DNA from: Novacetimonas pomaceti
Lineage (GTDB): Bacteria > Pseudomonadota > Alphaproteobacteria > Acetobacterales > Acetobacteraceae
Assembly (NCBI RefSeq): GCF_003207955.1
Contig: NZ_NOXG01000003.1
Coordinates: 124,001 to 188,000 of the forward strand
DNA: 64,000 nt
Direction of reading: 5' to 3'
How positions within the stretch are numbered: position 1 is the first letter of the stretch; each line of letters opens with the position of its first letter. Under the pieces are notes generated by a model. That model made no database searches. It was not told where the DNA came from and saw only the letters and a program-made list of their open reading frames with translations. The translations under genes and the position numbers were made by a program. This document shows, one piece after another, positions 26,457 to 36,040 of the stretch.

Positions 26457-27958
26457 GCGAGCGCGACATGAACTCCCACGATGAGTCCCACGATCATGAT
26501 GGCGGCAACGGCGCCAACCCGTCCGGCGAGGCGGGCGGGAACGCGCGGCGCCAGCTTGCCCGCCTGCTTCCCGCCGCTGACGGGGCGCAAACGCCCGCGC
26601 CCATGCCGCCCGGCCTGCTGGAATTCTATTCCCCCAGCGCGGCGCTCATCGACATGCCGCCACAGGACGCGGCGCTGTATGTCACGTGGGTGATCGGCGG
26701 GCTTGCCCTGGCGGGGCTGCTTGTCATGATCTTTCTGCCGCTGGACCGGGTGGTGACGACGAACGGGAGGCTGGTCGCGGCCGATGGCACCATCGTGGTG
26801 CAGCCGCTGGAGACATCGATCATCCGGTCGATCAACGTGCATGAGGGCGACATCGTCCACAAGGGCGACATCCTGGCGCAGCTCGACCCCACGATCAGCG
26901 ACGCCGACGTGGAGAACATGCGCAGGCAGGCCGCCGCCTACCGCGCGGAAATCGCCCGCCTGACGGCGGAGGCCGCGGGCCATGACTACGCGCCCGACAT
27001 GTCCGATCCCGCCTCGGTGCAGGAAGCGGCGGATTTCATGCGGCGCAAATCCGAATATTCCGCCAAGGTCGCCAATTACGACCGCCAGATCGCGGGCCTG
27101 CAGAGCGACCTGCAGGGATATGAGGCCAGCACGGCCATGTATGCCGCCCGTGCGAAGGTCGCCACCGACGTGCGCGACATGCGCGTGCGCCTGCAGCACG
27201 AACAGGTCGGCAGCCGCCTGTCCACCCTCGCCTCCCAGGACAGCCTGATGGAAATCGTGCGATCCCAGATCACCGCGCGTCACGACGCCGACGCGACACG
27301 CGCGCGGCTGGACGCGATGAAGGCGCAGCGCGACGGCTATATCGGCAACTGGCAGGCGACGGTGTACCAGGACCTCAGCGCGGCGCAGCATCACCTTGCC
27401 GACGCCGACAGCAGTTACCGCAAGGCGCTCCTGCATCATACGCTGGTACAGATGCGCGCGCCCCAGGACGCCGTGGTACTGAGCATCGCGCGCCTGTCCA
27501 CCGGATCGGTGCTTCAGGTGGCCTCCCCCCTCATGACGCTCATCCCCGTCGATGGCCGGCTGGAGGTGGAGGCGATGATGCGCGGGCTGGATGTCGGCTA
27601 TGTCCGTCCGGGCGACAGGGCGCTGCTGAAGTTCGCGGCCTTTCCCTACACCCAGTATGGCGGCGCGGATGCAACCGTGCGCGTCATCAGCGCGGATTCC
27701 TTTGCCGAAGGCAATGGCGGCAATAACGGCGGCATGCTGGCGCAGCAGGGCGCCAGCGCCTCGGGCGATCCGCAGTCGGCCTATTACCGGGTGCGGCTGG
27801 TGATCGACCGTTATACCCTGCATGGGGTGCCGTCCTTCTTCCACCCGCAGCCCGGCATGCCGGTCGAGGCGGATATCCATGTCGGACGGCGGACCATGAT
27901 GCAGTACCTGCTCAACCGCCTGATCCCGGCGATGACAGATGGCATGCGCGAACCCTGA
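26453..27958 (+). CDS. HlyD-family type I secretion adaptor
   Basis: The 501-residue periplasmic adaptor has a cytosolic, His/Asp- and Pro-rich N-terminus, one membrane helix (about 78-100), the lipoyl half-motif PLETSIIRSINVHEGDIVHKG, a long coiled-coil hairpin (about 150-330) and the C-terminal beta domain with GYVRPGDRALLKFAAFPYTQYGG. It should link the ABC transporter to a TolC-type outer-membrane channel, which is not encoded in this window. The ATGA overlap with the transporter gene indicates translational coupling. Confidence 0.94.
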   Translation: MSERDMNSHDESHDHDGGNGANPSGEAGGNARRQLARLLPAADGAQTPAPMPPGLLEFYSPSAALIDMPPQDAALYVTWVIGGLALAGLLVMIFLPLDRVVTTNGRLVAADGTIVVQPLETSIIRSINVHEGDIVHKGDILAQLDPTISDADVENMRRQAAAYRAEIARLTAEAAGHDYAPDMSDPASVQEAADFMRRKSEYSAKVANYDRQIAGLQSDLQGYEASTAMYAARAKVATDVRDMRVRLQHEQVGSRLSTLASQDSLMEIVRSQITARHDADATRARLDAMKAQRDGYIGNWQATVYQDLSAAQHHLADADSSYRKALLHHTLVQMRAPQDAVVLSIARLSTGSVLQVASPLMTLIPVDGRLEVEAMMRGLDVGYVRPGDRALLKFAAFPYTQYGGADATVRVISADSFAEGNGGNNGGMLAQQGASASGDPQSAYYRVRLVIDRYTLHGVPSFFHPQPGMPVEADIHVGRRTMMQYLLNRLIPAMTDGMREP

Positions 27959-27970
27959 TCCGCTGACACC

Positions 27971-29773
27971 ATGAAAATCTCACGCCTTTTCGACCGCTTT
28001 TTCACGGGCATCGCGCCAGAGGCCGCCTATGCCCGCGCCTGCCACCTGCTGGAACGCGGCGAACACGCGCGCGGGTTCGCCATGCTGGGACAGATGGCGC
28101 GCGATGGCATGCCGCAGGCGCAGTTCCGCGTGGCCCAGGCCTATCTGGATGGCACGGGGACACCGCTGAGCATATCAGAAGGCGCGCGATGGCTGCGACA
28201 CGCGGCCGAAGCGGGACATGCGCAGTCATGCTTCACCCTTGGCGTGCTGATGCTGCTGGACATTCCCTGCATCGACGACCCGGCGGCGGCGGTCCTGCCC
28301 GGATCGTGCGGGCCGGATGCCGCCGCCCCGCACGATCCCGTCGCGGCCACGCGATGGGTGGGACGCGCGGCGGAAGCAGGGCTGGTGGAGGCACAGGCGC
28401 TGTATGGCTACCTGCTGGCCAACGGCCCCGAAGAGGTGCGCGACGACGCGGCGGCCCGTCACTGGAGCACCATTGCCGCCGGGGCGGGATGCGCGCAGGG
28501 GTATCTGGGGCTGGGCCTTGCCCGGCTGGAAACGGACACGGCCGCCGCGATATCCGCCCTGCGCCACGCGGCGCAGGAAGGACTGGGCAGCGCGTGCTAC
28601 GTGCTGGGAATGCTGCACGAAAGCGGGCGCGGCGGGGAGGTCGACCTCGGGGCGGCGGCGCGGATGTATGCCCTCGCCGCCGAACAGGACATCCGCCCTG
28701 CCTGCGCGCGTTATGGCATGGCGCTGCTGCGCGGGCGCGGGGTGGCCCGCGACATCATGCGCGCCGAGACATGGCTGCGCCGCGCGGGACTGCGGGGGGA
28801 TCTGGAGGCCGCCCTCGTCGTGGGGGACCTGCATGCCCGGGGCCTTGCCGAAATGGCGAGCGACCACGAAGCCGTGTCATGGTACCGGCGCGCGGCAATG
28901 GGGGGGCATGCCGATGGCTGCCGCATGATGGCGCTGATGTGCATGGCGGGGCGGGGCATCCCCGCGCCCGACCCGCATGCTGCGGCACACTGGCTGCGGC
29001 AGGCCGCGGCATGCGGCGATGACGCGGCGCTGACCGACCTTGCCGCCATACTGGACCGTAACGCGGAACACCCCGCCCCTGATGCCGATGCACGGGCCGG
29101 AACGGAACAGCGCACCCTGGCGGACGGGTTCGCCCGGGCCGCCCGCAATGGCGATCCCGTCGGCGCGTTCAATTACGCCAAATGCCTTCTCGACGGGTTT
29201 GGCCGCGCCCCCGATCCCGCGCAGGCCGCGCGGTGGATGCACGAGGCGGCGCGGGCGGGGGTCGTCAACGCGCAGTACTGGTATGGGCGCATGCTGCTGC
29301 GGGGACAGGGTGTCACCGCCGATCCCGCCATGGCGCGGCAGTGGATTGATGATGCCGCGAGAAGCGGAATGGCGGACGCGCAGGTCGCGGCGGCCCAGAT
29401 GCGGATAACCGGGGTGGGCGGAACACGCGATCATGCGGGTGCCCTGTCGCTCTATCACCTCGCGGCGGATCAGGACCATGTGGATGCGATGTTTTCCCTT
29501 GGCGCGATGTATGGCGGCGGCCATGAGGTCCCACCCGACCGGCGGCAGGCGCAGCAATGGTTTGAAAAGGCCGCGGGACGGGGCAACGCGCTGGCGCAGC
29601 TGATGATGGGACGCTATCTCGGCCGGGGGCTGGCTGGCGTGACCGATATCGCGGCGGCGCGCAACTGGCTGCGCCGGGCACAGGCGCAGGGCGTGGCGCA
29701 GGCCGGCGAAGAACTCGGCCGCCTGCCGCCGATGGCCCCCGCCGCGGCGGAAGGCATGCATGCCGCCACATGA
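27971..29773 (+). CDS. Sel1-repeat (SEL1-like TPR) protein
   Basis: The 600-residue protein is built from about 14 Sel1 repeats of 36-38 residues; the pattern A...YG...L.GRG...D...A..W...AA..G.. recurs (for example YGMALLRGRGVARDIMRAETW and YGRMLLRGQGVTADPAMARQW). No signal peptide or membrane helix is seen, so it is probably a cytosolic scaffold. It starts 12 bases after the HlyD gene and its end overlaps the glycosyltransferase start by 14 bases. In this operon it may bring transporter, substrate and glycosyltransferases together, which is inference. Confidence 0.9.
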   Translation: MKISRLFDRFFTGIAPEAAYARACHLLERGEHARGFAMLGQMARDGMPQAQFRVAQAYLDGTGTPLSISEGARWLRHAAEAGHAQSCFTLGVLMLLDIPCIDDPAAAVLPGSCGPDAAAPHDPVAATRWVGRAAEAGLVEAQALYGYLLANGPEEVRDDAAARHWSTIAAGAGCAQGYLGLGLARLETDTAAAISALRHAAQEGLGSACYVLGMLHESGRGGEVDLGAAARMYALAAEQDIRPACARYGMALLRGRGVARDIMRAETWLRRAGLRGDLEAALVVGDLHARGLAEMASDHEAVSWYRRAAMGGHADGCRMMALMCMAGRGIPAPDPHAAAHWLRQAAACGDDAALTDLAAILDRNAEHPAPDADARAGTEQRTLADGFARAARNGDPVGAFNYAKCLLDGFGRAPDPAQAARWMHEAARAGVVNAQYWYGRMLLRGQGVTADPAMARQWIDDAARSGMADAQVAAAQMRITGVGGTRDHAGALSLYHLAADQDHVDAMFSLGAMYGGGHEVPPDRRQAQQWFEKAAGRGNALAQLMMGRYLGRGLAGVTDIAAARNWLRRAQAQGVAQAGEELGRLPPMAPAAAEGMHAAT

Positions 29774-32700
29774 TCCCCCCGCCATTACGGAAGGGGACGC
29801 ACATGCCGCCCTGCGCCATGCCCAGGACCTGATCGCGCGCGCGCAGGACGCGACCGCACAGCCATGGCTGGAACGGGCATGGCGGCTGGCGCCACATGAC
29901 GCGGACATCCAGTTCGCGCTGGCGATGGGCCGGATGGGCACCGGCGACCATGAAGGGGCCATCGACCTGCTGGCGCCATTGACCCGGCGCCACGATTTCC
30001 GCGAAGGCTGGACGCTGCTTGCCCTGGCGCATATCGCCCTTGCACGGTGGGAAGACGCGCGCGACGCCACGGCCCACGTCCTGTCCCGCCATGGCTTCGA
30101 CCCCGCCATTGCCAACTGCGCCATGCAGGTCTGCCGTGCGCTGGACCTGCCCGGTTGGGTGGGGATGACGGGCGATGGCGTCCTGCACTGGGGGGGGCTT
30201 CGCGCCGGGACCCGGCCACGCGTCCTTGTGGGGAAACGGGCGCTGGACCTGCGCCGTCATCGCCTGACGGACACGACATCCGCCCTGCCGCCTGCCGCGC
30301 GACGGGCCGGAACCCTTACGGTCACGGACGCGCACGGCAATGCCCTGCTGGGCAGTCCCCTGCAACCGGCCCTCATCTGCCGCACCGTCGGGGCCGTCCG
30401 CCTTGACGACAGCGGGATCGAGGGATGGGCATGGCACCCCGCCGACCCACGGCATGAACCGCGCATCTTCGTCCGCGACGCGCATGCGCGCCTGATCCTG
30501 CCCCCCATCAGGGCGACGCAACAGCCGTTTTCCTGTCCCGGCCTGCCGCCACTGGCGCGGCCATGCCGCTTTCACATCCCACGCGCCCGCCTGCCCTCGA
30601 CCGGCGCCATTCACGTGCGGACATCCGACGGGCGTGACCTTGCAGGCAGTCCGCTTCCACTCGGCCCGCTGCCCGCACCACACGCGGCAGGCACGATGCG
30701 CGCGGGGCGGCCGCGGCGTCGCATCCCGCAACGCAGCGGGACCATCCATGTCATCATTGCGGTTTATGGCGGTCGCGACCTGACGCTTGCATGTATCGAA
30801 AGCATCCTTCGCGCGGCACCACCCGCCAAAGCTGGTCCGGCAATGTCGGTCGTGGTGGTGGATGACGCGACCCCCGATCCCCTGCTGGCGGGTGATCTGG
30901 ACCATCTGGCGCGAAAGGGCACGATCACGCTGCTGCGCCACGCGACGAACATGGGCTTCCCCCATGCGGTCAATACGGGACTGGAACATGCGGGGGACGG
31001 CGATGTCGTACTGCTCAACAGCGACACGCTTGTCGCGCCGGGATGGCTGGAGGAACTGGCGGACGTGGCCTATGGCCGGCCCGACACCGGCACGGTCACG
31101 CCCCTGTCCAACGATGCCACCATCCTGACATGGCCCGACCCGCACGCGCATGACAGCGCCGCGTCGCCCCCGGATGCGCGGCGGGTGCGCATGCTGATGG
31201 ACGCGGCCCACACCGCAAATGCCGGGCGGGCGGTGGATATCCCGACCGCGCACGGTTTTTGCATGTTCATCCGCCATGACTGCCTGAAACGTACCGGAAG
31301 GCTGCGCACCGACCTGTTCGCGCAGGGATATGGGGAGGAGAATGATTTCTGCATGCGGGCCACCCGCCTGGGATGGCGGCACGTGGCCGCCCCCGGCGCG
31401 TTTGTCGGACATGTAGGGGGCGCATCGTTCGGGCTGGCGCGCCATACGCTGACGCGGCGCAACCTGTGGATGATCAACCGGCTTTATCCCGGTTATGACG
31501 CGTTGATCGCAGATCATGTAACGCGCGATCCGCTCGCCGCCGCGCGACGGCGCATGGGGATCGTGCTCTGGCGGGGCACGGCGCGCGCGCAGGGGCCTTC
31601 ACGCGCGGTCCTCCTTGCCACCCATGCCATGACCGGCGGGGTGGAGCGCGTGATCACGCAGCGTGCGCGCATGTGGCGGACGCGCGGGGTGCGTCCGCTG
31701 ATCCTGCGTCCCGCCCGCACGGGCACGGGATTCCGGATCGAGGACGGCGATCCTGATGGCACGGAGGCGGGGCTGCCGCCACTGGAATTCCAGTGGCCCG
31801 TGGAGCGCGGGGCGCTGGTGGCGTTCCTGCGCGCGGAGGGTGCGCGGGACATGGAATGGCACCATGCGCTGGGTCATGGGACGCGCCTGCGCGAACTGTG
31901 CGGCGCACTTGGCATCGCTTACGACATGTTCGTGCACGATTACGCCGGGATATGCCCGCGCATCGCGCTGGTCGGGCCATCAGGCCGGTATTGCGGCGAA
32001 CCCGGCCCGGATGCCTGCGTCACCTGTGTTGCGACACTGGGTAGCCTGCTGGACCATGATGACACGACCGTAACAGGGCTGCGCCAGCGTTTCGGGAACG
32101 ACATGGCGGCGGCGCGGCAGGTCATGGCGCCCTCGTCCGACGTGACGGGCCGGCTGGCGCGATATTTCCCCCATCAGAAGATGCATGTCCACCCGCCCGA
32201 GGACGACCGTCCCGCGCTTTCCCTGCGCAACCTGGTCGCGACCACGCCCCTGCCGCCCGGCATTCACGTCCCGCCCCGCCCGCGCACGCACCGGGTCCGG
32301 ATACTGGTGGCCGGGGCGATCGGCCCCGAAAAGGGGTTCGACATCATTCGCGACGCCGCGCGCGACGCACAGGCGCACGACCTGCCGGTGGAATATGTCA
32401 TCGCGGGATACAGCAGCGATGACGCGGAACTGCTGCGCACGGGCCATGTGTTCATCACCGGGCGTTACGATGACGCTGACGCGCTGGCGCTTGTCCGCGC
32501 GCAGCAGGCGGATGTGGGGTTCGTCCCGTCCGTCTGCCCCGAGACATGGTGCTTTACGCTGGGGCTGATCTGGCGGGCGGGGCTGGCCTGCGTGTCGTTC
32601 GACCTCGGGGCCGTGGCACGACGCATCCAGGCCACGCAACGCGGCGTCACCGTGCCGCTGTCGATGGGCGTTCACCAATTGAACATGTTTTTCATGTCTT

Positions 32701-32789
32701 ATGCCCCGGTCACGCCCCCGTCCCGACCGGCGGACGTGGCCGCACGAGTACGAGACGCGACACAGCCAAGAGGGGAAATCCGGCCTTGA
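29760..32789 (+). CDS. Two-headed glycosyltransferase (GT2 plus GT4-like) with TPR-like N-terminus
   Basis: The 1009-residue protein has a TPR-like N-terminus (about 10-110), a beta-rich region (about 150-310), a GT2 domain (about 329-590: IHVIIAVYGGRDLTLACIES, VVVDDATPD, and the metal motif LNSDT), and a C-terminal GT4-type half starting VRILVAGAIGPEKGFDII (about 846). In between is a region with several conserved Cys residues (CPRIALVGPSGRYCGEPG, DACVTCVATLG) typical of this class of large sugar transferases. It overlaps the Sel1 gene and ends about 86 bases before the next. The acceptor is unknown; a secreted protein of this T1SS is a reasonable guess. Confidence 0.88.
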   Translation: MPPHDPPAITEGDAHAALRHAQDLIARAQDATAQPWLERAWRLAPHDADIQFALAMGRMGTGDHEGAIDLLAPLTRRHDFREGWTLLALAHIALARWEDARDATAHVLSRHGFDPAIANCAMQVCRALDLPGWVGMTGDGVLHWGGLRAGTRPRVLVGKRALDLRRHRLTDTTSALPPAARRAGTLTVTDAHGNALLGSPLQPALICRTVGAVRLDDSGIEGWAWHPADPRHEPRIFVRDAHARLILPPIRATQQPFSCPGLPPLARPCRFHIPRARLPSTGAIHVRTSDGRDLAGSPLPLGPLPAPHAAGTMRAGRPRRRIPQRSGTIHVIIAVYGGRDLTLACIESILRAAPPAKAGPAMSVVVVDDATPDPLLAGDLDHLARKGTITLLRHATNMGFPHAVNTGLEHAGDGDVVLLNSDTLVAPGWLEELADVAYGRPDTGTVTPLSNDATILTWPDPHAHDSAASPPDARRVRMLMDAAHTANAGRAVDIPTAHGFCMFIRHDCLKRTGRLRTDLFAQGYGEENDFCMRATRLGWRHVAAPGAFVGHVGGASFGLARHTLTRRNLWMINRLYPGYDALIADHVTRDPLAAARRRMGIVLWRGTARAQGPSRAVLLATHAMTGGVERVITQRARMWRTRGVRPLILRPARTGTGFRIEDGDPDGTEAGLPPLEFQWPVERGALVAFLRAEGARDMEWHHALGHGTRLRELCGALGIAYDMFVHDYAGICPRIALVGPSGRYCGEPGPDACVTCVATLGSLLDHDDTTVTGLRQRFGNDMAAARQVMAPSSDVTGRLARYFPHQKMHVHPPEDDRPALSLRNLVATTPLPPGIHVPPRPRTHRVRILVAGAIGPEKGFDIIRDAARDAQAHDLPVEYVIAGYSSDDAELLRTGHVFITGRYDDADALALVRAQQADVGFVPSVCPETWCFTLGLIWRAGLACVSFDLGAVARRIQATQRGVTVPLSMGVHQLNMFFMSYAPVTPPSRPADVAARVRDATQPRGEIRP

Positions 32790-32874
32790 TCCGTAATGCG
32801 GCATATGCCCGACCTTCGACATGCCCCATGGGCGGCAGCCCCGCCCCGCACCCCCGCCAGCGGGACCTCCACGC

Positions 32875-34092
32875 ATGAGCGGACAGGCGGAGCGGATCGT
32901 CAATGTCGGCGTCGCGGCGCACCTGATGCTGCTGGAGCCCGGGACATTCTGCGTCTTTCACGCCCCCGGGCCCGCGCATCGGAAAACCGACGGCGGGACG
33001 GGCCTGTCGGGGGTGCGCGTTACGCGCGCGCCATCCGATCCCGACGCCGCCGTAATGATCCGCGCCCTTGATGACGATGGCTGGCTGGGTCCCGATCGCG
33101 GCGCGGCGCTGATCCGGGTGGACGGACGGCCGGCACGCGTGCTGGTCACGACCTATCACGATCCCGCCCGCCCAGAAACGCGGCCCAACCTGCAGGTCGC
33201 GCGGCTGTACGCACCGGCGAAACCGGCCGCCCCTTCCTTTCCCCCCTCCGCGCAGGTGCCCCCGGCCGCAACCGCCGCCATCACCCCGGCCCCCGCCGTC
33301 GGTGGCGTGATCGCCCATATCCAGCGCCGTGGCGACGTGCGCGTGCCCTGTGGCGCATGGATGGGCAAGGTCGGCAGCCGGGCATGGATCGAGGGATTTT
33401 CCATCCTGCCCGATGACACGATCCCCGCGAACGAGATCGAATATCAGGCTGTTCTGGGTCAGGGATGGTTTTCCCCATGGGTGGAAGGTGGTTCGTATTG
33501 CGGCAGTCGTGGCATGGCGCTGCCGCTGCTGGGGCTGCGGGTACACCTGCGGGGGGAAGCAGCGGAAAAATTCACCTGCCGCCTGACCGCCACCTTCGTC
33601 GATGGCAGCCGCGTGGGGCCGGTGGAAGACATCGCCGCCATGTCCGATGACCTCGCGCCGCTGGAAGCCTTCATGGTGGAGATCACGCCGCGCGCGCCAC
33701 AGCCGGAAGACGCGGGCAAGGCCGTCGCGGACACGCGCGAGGTGCTGGAACTGCTGGATGCCACGGACACCCCCGCCACGGAGACGGGGCCGGTGGCCGA
33801 ACGCCCACGCAGTACCCGTCGCAAGAAGCCCCCGGCGAAGGCGGCGGCATCAGGCCCCGCGCCGGTCGAGACGCCACCCCGCGCCAGCGATGCCGGGATG
33901 CCCCCACGCAAGACAGCCGCCGCGAAGGACGGCACGCGCAAACGGAATGCCCGCAAGAACGCCACGACCGAAACGGACCCCGCGTCCCTTACGCCCGATG
34001 AAATCCATCCCGGCCGTGGCCGCAAGGCCCCCGGGTCGCGGGTGGCGCTGCTCAAGGCCCGCAGGAAGGCCACCGCCCGACGCCGGGACTGA
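32875..34092 (+). CDS. Unknown protein with ChW-like repeats and a basic Lys/Arg-rich tail
   Basis: From the ATG at MSGQAERIVNVG the product has about 405 residues (the frame opens 18 codons earlier). The central part (about 155-250) holds two similar segments, one around VPCGAWMGKVGSRAWIEGF and one around VLGQGWFSPWVEGG followed by SYCGSRGMALPLLGLRVHL, which resemble clostridial hydrophobic W (ChW) repeats. The last 110 residues are Ala/Pro/Lys/Arg-rich (SRRKKPPAKAAASG-like), as in histone-like tails. No signal peptide is seen. It sits between two glycosyltransferases in the T1SS operon and may be a substrate or carbohydrate-binding partner. Confidence 0.75.
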   Translation: MSGQAERIVNVGVAAHLMLLEPGTFCVFHAPGPAHRKTDGGTGLSGVRVTRAPSDPDAAVMIRALDDDGWLGPDRGAALIRVDGRPARVLVTTYHDPARPETRPNLQVARLYAPAKPAAPSFPPSAQVPPAATAAITPAPAVGGVIAHIQRRGDVRVPCGAWMGKVGSRAWIEGFSILPDDTIPANEIEYQAVLGQGWFSPWVEGGSYCGSRGMALPLLGLRVHLRGEAAEKFTCRLTATFVDGSRVGPVEDIAAMSDDLAPLEAFMVEITPRAPQPEDAGKAVADTREVLELLDATDTPATETGPVAERPRSTRRKKPPAKAAASGPAPVETPPRASDAGMPPRKTAAAKDGTRKRNARKNATTETDPASLTPDEIHPGRGRKAPGSRVALLKARRKATARRRD

Positions 34093-34188
34093 AGGCAGCG
34101 TCATGCCGTTCCATCAGGCGCCGACAGGTCCATGCCCTCGCCGCGCGGGGGCATGGGCCATCCCATGTGCCATCGGGGGGCGCGACAG

Positions 34189-35445
34189 GTGAAATACCTG
34201 TTCGTTCACCAGAATTTCCCCGGGCAGTTCCTTCACCTGCTGCGCCACCTCCACGCGCAGGGCGGCAACGAAATTGTCTTCGTCAGCGAAACGGGACACG
34301 GCGCGATGCCGGGCGTGCGACGCGTGGGATACCGCATGCCCCCGGCCGTGCCCATTGGCGGGCCGCCCCCCGTGGGGGAAATCGCCCGCGCGACGGAACG
34401 CGCGTCACACGTGGCGCGGGCCGCGCGCGCGCTGCGGGATCTGGGGTTCACGCCCGATATCATCATCGGCCATCATGGATGGGGCGAACTGCTGGATCTG
34501 GGCGATGTCTATCCGGACGTGCCGATGCTGGGATATTTCGAATTCTTCTACCATCCCAGCGGGCTGGATGTCGGATTCGACCCCGAATTCCCCTTTTCCC
34601 CCACATCCGCGCCGATGGTGCGGCTTCGCAATACCCTCAACCTGCAGGCGCTTGCGCTGCCGGGGTGGGGACATTCCCCCACGCGTTTCCAGCGCGATAC
34701 CTATCCCCCATGGGCGCGCGAACGCATCACCCTGCTGCGTGAAGGGGTGGACCTGACCCGCTGCCGTCCCGATCCGCGGGTCATGGGACGTCCGTTCACG
34801 CTGGGCGATATCCATATCTCCCCGGACGAAAAACTGGTGACGTACGTGGCGCGCGACCTTGAACCCTATCGCGGGTTTCACGTCTTCATGCGCGCCCTGC
34901 CCCATATCCTGGCCGGCCGGCCCGACGCGCGGGTGATCGTGGTGGGCGGCGATGGCGTCAGTTATGGCACGCCACCCGCCCATGGCTGCTGGCGCGAGCA
35001 CATGCTTGGGGAACTGGGAACATGGATCGATCCCGCCCGTGTCCATTTCGCCGGACGGTTGCCGTATGACCTGTTCCGCGCCCTGCTCCAGCGATCGGAC
35101 GCGCATGTCTATCTGACATATCCGTTCGTGGTGTCATGGTCCCTGCGCGAGGCCATGGCGTGCGGGTGCGCCATTGTCGGCAGCGATACCCCGCCAGTGA
35201 CGGAATTCCTCAGGGACGGGAAGACCGGTCGCCTTGTCCCCTTCCTTGAACCCCGGCGCATCGCGCAGGGCGTCCTGGAACTGCTGGAGGATCACAGGCT
35301 GGCGCGGCGGCTGCGCGCCAATGTCCGCGCGCAGGCCGTGCGCACGCTGGACATGGGGGATTACATGACGCGCTACATGACGCTGGTGGCGCGCCTGACC
35401 GGACGGGAAATACGCGCGCGCGACACGGGCCGCGACATGGGCTGA
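34189..35445 (+). CDS. GT4-family glycosyltransferase
   Basis: The 418-residue enzyme starts at GTG (MKYLFVHQNFPGQFLHLL), a start typical of this GT4 group, with GGGGGG nine bases upstream; the frame is open 19 codons earlier. The N-terminal half has GHHGWGELL, the C-terminal Rossmann half has LVTYVARDLEPYRGFHVFMR, VIVVGGDGVSYG and the nucleotide-sugar motif SWSLREAMACGCAIVGSDTPPVTE with its catalytic Glu. It closes the six-gene operon and probably extends a glycan with the upstream transferase. The sugar is unknown. Confidence 0.92.
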   Translation: MKYLFVHQNFPGQFLHLLRHLHAQGGNEIVFVSETGHGAMPGVRRVGYRMPPAVPIGGPPPVGEIARATERASHVARAARALRDLGFTPDIIIGHHGWGELLDLGDVYPDVPMLGYFEFFYHPSGLDVGFDPEFPFSPTSAPMVRLRNTLNLQALALPGWGHSPTRFQRDTYPPWARERITLLREGVDLTRCRPDPRVMGRPFTLGDIHISPDEKLVTYVARDLEPYRGFHVFMRALPHILAGRPDARVIVVGGDGVSYGTPPAHGCWREHMLGELGTWIDPARVHFAGRLPYDLFRALLQRSDAHVYLTYPFVVSWSLREAMACGCAIVGSDTPPVTEFLRDGKTGRLVPFLEPRRIAQGVLELLEDHRLARRLRANVRAQAVRTLDMGDYMTRYMTLVARLTGREIRARDTGRDMG

Positions 35446-35471
35446 GCCATGGCGCGCGCGAACGGATGGGC

Positions 35472-35507
35472 CACGGGGCAGCGCGGGACATGCCGCGCCA
35501 CCCCGTG
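35472..35507. terminator. GC-rich hairpin between convergent GT4 and ppa genes
   Basis: CACGGGG at the left pairs with CCCCGTG at the right, and GGCAGCGCGGG with GCCGCGCC inside them. It lies in the only convergent gap in the window without a palindromic repeat. No T tract is present, so efficiency is uncertain. Confidence 0.4.
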
Positions 35508-35512
35508 CGGCC

Positions 35513-36040
35513 TCATTTCTTCTTGACGGCTTCGATGGAGTCCATGATGGCCTTGCCGGCTTCTTCCTTGCCGGCCCATCCGGACACCTTCACCCACTTG
35601 CCCTTTTCAAGGTCCTTGTAGCGGGTGAAGAAATGCTCGATCTCCTTCAGGGTGATCTCGGGCAGGTCCTCGAGCTTCTCGACCTTGGAATAGTACGGAT
35701 GCACCTTGTCGTGGGGGACGCAGACGATCTTTTCGTCCTGGCCGCTTTCGTCTTCCATCTTCAGCATGCCGATGGGACGCGCGCGCACGACGCAGCCGGG
35801 AACCACGGCGGCGGGCAGCAGCACCAGCGCATCGGTCGGGTCGCCATCAGCGGCCAGCGTGTTGGGGATGAAACCATATGCCGCGGGATACACCATGGGC
35901 GTGAACAGGATACGGTCCACGACAATCGCACCGCTGTCCTTGTCGATTTCGTATTTCACGCCGGATCCCTGCGGGATCTCGATGACAACGTTGATGTCGT
36001 TGGGCACGTCCTTGCCCGGGGAAATCTTGGATACGTCCAC
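35513..36040 (-). CDS. ppa: Inorganic pyrophosphatase
   Basis: The family I pyrophosphatase hydrolyses PPi to drive biosynthesis. From the GTG start (MDVSKISPGKDVPNDINVVI) it has 175 residues, the usual bacterial length. An AGGAG site lies seven bases upstream of this GTG; the open frame runs on to an ATG seven codons further up, which lies too close to that site. Active-site signatures are VKYEIDKDSGAIVVDRIL, YGFIPNT and DGDPTDALVLLP. It converges on the T1SS operon. Confidence 0.96.
   Translation of the reverse strand: MDVSKISPGKDVPNDINVVIEIPQGSGVKYEIDKDSGAIVVDRILFTPMVYPAAYGFIPNTLAADGDPTDALVLLPAAVVPGCVVRARPIGMLKMEDESGQDEKIVCVPHDKVHPYYSKVEKLEDLPEITLKEIEHFFTRYKDLEKGKWVKVSGWAGKEEAGKAIMDSIEAVKKK

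Noticed and set aside
26351..27880. A 509-codon minus-strand frame opposite the HlyD gene
   Set aside because: It overlaps the coding of HlyD and the ABC transporter and is His/Arg-rich without any known motif.
29313..31517. A 734-codon minus-strand frame opposite the glycosyltransferase operon
   Set aside because: It lies opposite a clear GT2 domain with an LNSDT motif and has no domain pattern of its own.
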